Positions 61,667 through 64,000 of a DNA stretch of 64,000 nt are shown piece after piece. The notes under the pieces are model-generated. The model was not told where the DNA came from. It worked only from the letters and a program-made list of their open reading frames with translations, and did not search any database. The number at the start of each line of letters is the position of its first letter. Within the stretch, counting starts at the first letter, position 1. The DNA is taken from positions 1-64,000 of the forward strand of contig CAJOIW010000004.1 of assembly GCA_905234845.1 (NCBI GenBank), written 5' to 3'. The translations under genes were made by a program, and so were the position numbers. The DNA comes from an uncultured Prevotella sp. (GTDB lineage: Bacteria; Bacteroidota; Bacteroidia; Bacteroidales; Bacteroidaceae).

Positions 61667-61856
61667 AGTGTCACTCCCTCCTAACATAAACCCTTCCCGA
61701 CCTCCCCGAAGGAGCAACCCCTCCCCCGACCTCCCTGAAGGCGAGGGAGCTGTAAATTGTAAACAGTAAACAATTCTTCTCCCTTCCTTTTGGGGGATAA
61801 GGGGGAATTAGAGAAACTATAAACAGAAAAATTGATAATTAAAATATGACACGAAG
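61667..61856. repeat. Repeat-filled trpG-trpD spacer
   Basis: 190 bases with two copies of the GC-rich element (CCCTTCCCGACCTCCCCGAAGG and CCCCTCCCCCGACCTCCCTG), a CCTTCCTTTTGGGGG half-copy and TGTAAATTGTAAACAGTAAAC and AACTATAAACAG junction repeats. No gene or promoter is seen. Confidence 0.75.
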
Positions 61857-62867
61857 ATGGAACAGACAATGAAAGGCTATCTCTTCCGCCTACTTAATCA
61901 TGAAGAGCTCTCCCGCGAGGAGATGAAAACTATTTTAATCGGTATCACCCGCAGCGAATATCCTAATGAGCAGATAACGGCTCTGCTGACGTCTTTGCAG
62001 ATGCGGGGAGTGACGGTAGATGAGCTGCTGGGTTTCCGTGATGGTATTCTGGAGACTGGTGTGCCTGCGATTCTGGAGGCTGACCGCTATATTGATGTGG
62101 TGGGTACGGGCGGCGACCGTAAGAATACGTTCAATATCTCGACGACTGCTTGTTTTGTGATTGCCGGTGCGGGATATAAGGTGGCTAAGCATGGCAACTA
62201 TGCGGCTACTTCGGTGAGTGGTGCGAGCAATGTGATACAGCATCATGGTATCAGGTTTACCGATGATATTGACCGGCTGAACCGCTCGCTCAACGAGGCG
62301 GGCATTGTCTACCTGCATGCGCAGCTCTTCGCCAGAGCGATGAGATTTGTGGGCCCGATACGCAAGGCGTTGCAGTTTCCTACTGTCTTTAATCTGTTGG
62401 GTCCTATTGTGAATCCCTCTCAGCCTAAGTGTCAGTTGCTTGGTGTTGCGAATCTTGACCAGATGCGGCTCTACAACAGCGTGTATCAGCGGTTGGGTAT
62501 CGACTATGGTATCGTGAACTCTATTGATGGTTACGATGAAATTTCGCTTACGGGCGACTTCAAGGTGACGACGAACTGCTATGAGCGTATTTTTAGACCT
62601 CAAGACTTGGGCTTCGACATTGCTAAGCCTGAGGAGCTGATGGGTGGGGCTACGGAGGAGGAGGCTGCCCGGATTTTCGATGCTGTGCTGGAGAACCGTG
62701 CGCTGCCTGCCCAAAAGAATATCGTATTGGCGAATGCTGCTTTTGGTATTCAGGTGCTGGAGAGGGGACAGAAGTGCATAGAGGAGTGCATAGGTATTGC
62801 CCGCGAGAGCATCGACAGTGGTGCTGCCCTGAGGACTTTCAAGAGGTTTGTGGAGCTCAATTCATAG
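61857..62867 (+). CDS. trpD: Anthranilate phosphoribosyltransferase
   Basis: TrpD joins anthranilate to PRPP. The 336-residue protein has the diphosphate-binding GTGGDRKNTFNISTT, KHGNYAATSVSGASNVI, PIRKALQFPTVFNLLGPIVNP and DEISLTGDFKV, all signatures of the family. The ATG at 61857 or 61869 may be used. A repeat-filled 190-base spacer separates it from trpG and a 69-base spacer with another repeat from trpC(F). Confidence 0.95.
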   Translation: MEQTMKGYLFRLLNHEELSREEMKTILIGITRSEYPNEQITALLTSLQMRGVTVDELLGFRDGILETGVPAILEADRYIDVVGTGGDRKNTFNISTTACFVIAGAGYKVAKHGNYAATSVSGASNVIQHHGIRFTDDIDRLNRSLNEAGIVYLHAQLFARAMRFVGPIRKALQFPTVFNLLGPIVNPSQPKCQLLGVANLDQMRLYNSVYQRLGIDYGIVNSIDGYDEISLTGDFKVTTNCYERIFRPQDLGFDIAKPEELMGGATEEEAARIFDAVLENRALPAQKNIVLANAAFGIQVLERGQKCIEECIGIARESIDSGAALRTFKRFVELNS

Positions 62868-62877
62868 ATGTTTTTTC

Positions 62878-62912
62878 TTAACGATAACGGGAACGATAAC
62901 TTTTCAACTTTT
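62878..62912. repeat. Inverted copy of the AAAGTTGAAAAGTTA element
   Basis: CTTAACGATAACGGGAACGATAACTTTTCAACTTT is the complement of the element at 58359-58387 with an extra CGTTCC-type unit. It lies in the trpD-trpC spacer. Confidence 0.65.
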
Positions 62913-62936
62913 TTTTATTGATTATTGGTTTAAGGA

Positions 62937-64000
62937 ATGGGTGATATTTTGCAGGACATTATTGTTCGTAAGCGGCAGGAGCTAGAGGTGCTTTATGCTC
63001 CCAAACCCTCGTTGCGGGGGGCGCTGCTTAATAGTTCGACGGGCATCATCGCAGAGTTTAAAAGGAGATCTCCGTCGAAAGGTTGGATTAGGGAGGACGG
63101 TCGGGCTGACCTCATTCCGCTGAGCTACGAGCGGAATGGTGCTGCCGCGGTTTCTATTCTTACTGACGGGCACTTTTTCGGTGGGGCTGATGAATACGTT
63201 AGTGTGGCCCGGCAATCGGGTCTGTCTGTTCCCGTGCTTTACAAGAACTTTGTTATTGACGAGGCGCAGTTATATGCTGCGACTCTTTGCGGTGCCTCAG
63301 CGGTGCTGCTCATTGCGGCTTGTCTGTCGAAAATACGGTGTCGGCAACTTATGGAGAGGGCGCACGAATTGGGTTTGGAGGTGCTTCTTGAAATGCATTC
63401 TGAGCGGGAACTGGAGTATGCCGACCTTGAGCCCGACCTTTGTGGCATCAATAATCGTAACCTTGGTTCATTTGTCACTGATGTGGAGAATAGCTTTCGT
63501 CTTGCGGAGCTGTTGCCTCAGGATGCGGTAAAGGTCAGTGAGAGTGGTCTTGCTGATCCTGTCACGGTGAAGGCTCTGCGCGCTGCGGGTTTTCGCGGTT
63601 TCCTCATGGGTGAGCATTTTATGAGGGCTGCCGACCCGGGCGATGCGCTCCGCAGGTTTATGTCGAGTCTCTCTTTGGTTAAGGTTTGCGGGATGCGTGA
63701 GGCGGAGAATATTCGTGAGGTCGAGGCTTTGGGCGTTGACATGATGGGCTTTCTCTTTTGGCCTAAATCGAACCGCTATGTCAAAGAGCTGCCTGGCTAT
63801 CTGCCTCGAAAGGCAAAACGGGTGGGCGTGTTTGTAGATGAGGATATTGAGTGTGTCAGGAAGAGAGCCGATGAATATCAGCTCGATTTCGTCCAACTCC
63901 ATGGGAAGGAATCTCCGGAATACTGTGCCCAGTTAGAGGGATGCCGTTTGATAAAGGCTTTCAATATCGCCACTGTCGATGATCTCGTTCCATGCAAAGC
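62937..64000 (+). CDS. trpC: Bifunctional TrpC-TrpF protein (partial, cut by the window end)
   Basis: The frame starts MGDILQDIIVRKRQELEVL and is open to the window end (at least 354 codons). The first about 240 residues are indole-3-glycerol-phosphate synthase: FKRRSPSKGW with the catalytic Lys, VSILTD..FFGG, VLYKNFVID (usual KDF changed to KNF), LLIAA, GINNRNLG and VSESGL. From about residue 245 a second enzyme begins, KVCGMREAENIREVEALGVDMMGFLFWPKSNRYV and FVQLHGKESPEYC, typical of phosphoribosylanthranilate isomerase (TrpF). No stop separates them, so this is a TrpCF fusion, and the two reactions are successive in the pathway (isomerase then synthase). Confidence 0.9.
   Translation, partial: MGDILQDIIVRKRQELEVLYAPKPSLRGALLNSSTGIIAEFKRRSPSKGWIREDGRADLIPLSYERNGAAAVSILTDGHFFGGADEYVSVARQSGLSVPVLYKNFVIDEAQLYAATLCGASAVLLIAACLSKIRCRQLMERAHELGLEVLLEMHSERELEYADLEPDLCGINNRNLGSFVTDVENSFRLAELLPQDAVKVSESGLADPVTVKALRAAGFRGFLMGEHFMRAADPGDALRRFMSSLSLVKVCGMREAENIREVEALGVDMMGFLFWPKSNRYVKELPGYLPRKAKRVGVFVDEDIECVRKRADEYQLDFVQLHGKESPEYCAQLEGCRLIKAFNIATVDDLVPCK

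Noticed and set aside
1..64000. Insertion sequences, prophage or integrative element
   Set aside because: No transposase, integrase, relaxase or phage structural motif is seen in any accepted frame; the accessory signals are short non-coding repeats only.

Overview
The window reads as a chromosomal segment of a Prevotella-like member of the Bacteroidales. The reasons are promoters of the Bacteroidetes form (TTTG, about 20 bases, TAnnTTTG), a SusC/SusD pair, the glycine-lipid acyltransferase pair, a Bacteroidetes-style division cluster (FtsQ, long FtsA, PASTA-containing FtsI) and the trpBEGDC(F) gene order. No transposase, integrase, phage gene, rRNA or CRISPR array was seen. Species assignment is inference.

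Layout. 1-4.8 kb: tRNA-Glu(UUC), rpsT, a secreted RsiV/DUF3298-like protein, gyrB and an AraC-type regulator. 4.8-8.1 kb (minus): a compact operon gpmI, small lipoprotein, ung, DUF3109-type Cys-cluster protein. 8.1-16.4 kb: a repeat-rich spacer, then a SusC/SusD/lipoprotein operon followed by a secreted C10 cysteine protease, which suggests a protein or peptide acquisition locus. 16.4-18.4 kb: a WYL regulator, rnhB and an unknown 97-residue protein. 18.5-34.4 kb (minus): the complete division and cell wall cluster mraZ-rsmH-ftsL-ftsI-murE-mraY-murD-ftsW-murG-murC-ftsQ-ftsA-ftsZ, headed by three 10-bp-spaced TGGRG boxes that look like a MraZ operator. 34.8-40 kb: the probable glycine-lipid pair glsA/glsB, a secreted GH2 enzyme and dgt. 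40.2-41.8 kb (minus): a DUF4468 protein, a lipoprotein and a doubtful small ORF.

42.6-52.3 kb is the most unusual region. It is one run of eight membrane or envelope genes: an EptA-like phosphoethanolamine transferase, two acyltransferase-3-type proteins, a UbiA-family prenyltransferase resembling polyprenyl-phosphate phosphoribosyltransferases, a HAD phosphatase, and three paralogous polytopic membrane proteins with conserved SGFD, RHPL, VP(D/E)HF and NEV..HW motifs. I infer that it makes a polyprenyl-phosphate pentofuranose and uses it, with acyl and phosphoethanolamine groups, to decorate a surface glycan. 53.1-58.0 kb: dut, a TPR protein, a DUF4292 lipoprotein and an EnvC-like degenerate M23 protein. 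58.0-64 kb: the trp operon trpB-E-G-D-C(F), preceded by a WWW leader peptide and an attenuator. The last gene is a TrpC-TrpF fusion cut by the window end.

Three families of short repeats cross the window. (1) GC-rich palindromic elements (CCCTCCCC..GGGGAGGG type) lie between genes and also in frame inside at least five coding regions (eptA-like, all three paralogous membrane proteins, trpE). (2) Arrays of 19-21 bp palindromes have fixed outer arms and self-complementary but variable cores, often next to the 18-bp palindrome AAATTCCCTAGGGAATTT. (3) Heptamer-type repeats (TTTACAG/TTTACGG and its complement) sit at gene junctions and once inside the TPR gene. Several strong promoters overlap the 5' ends of the longest open frames and move the likely start codons downstream.
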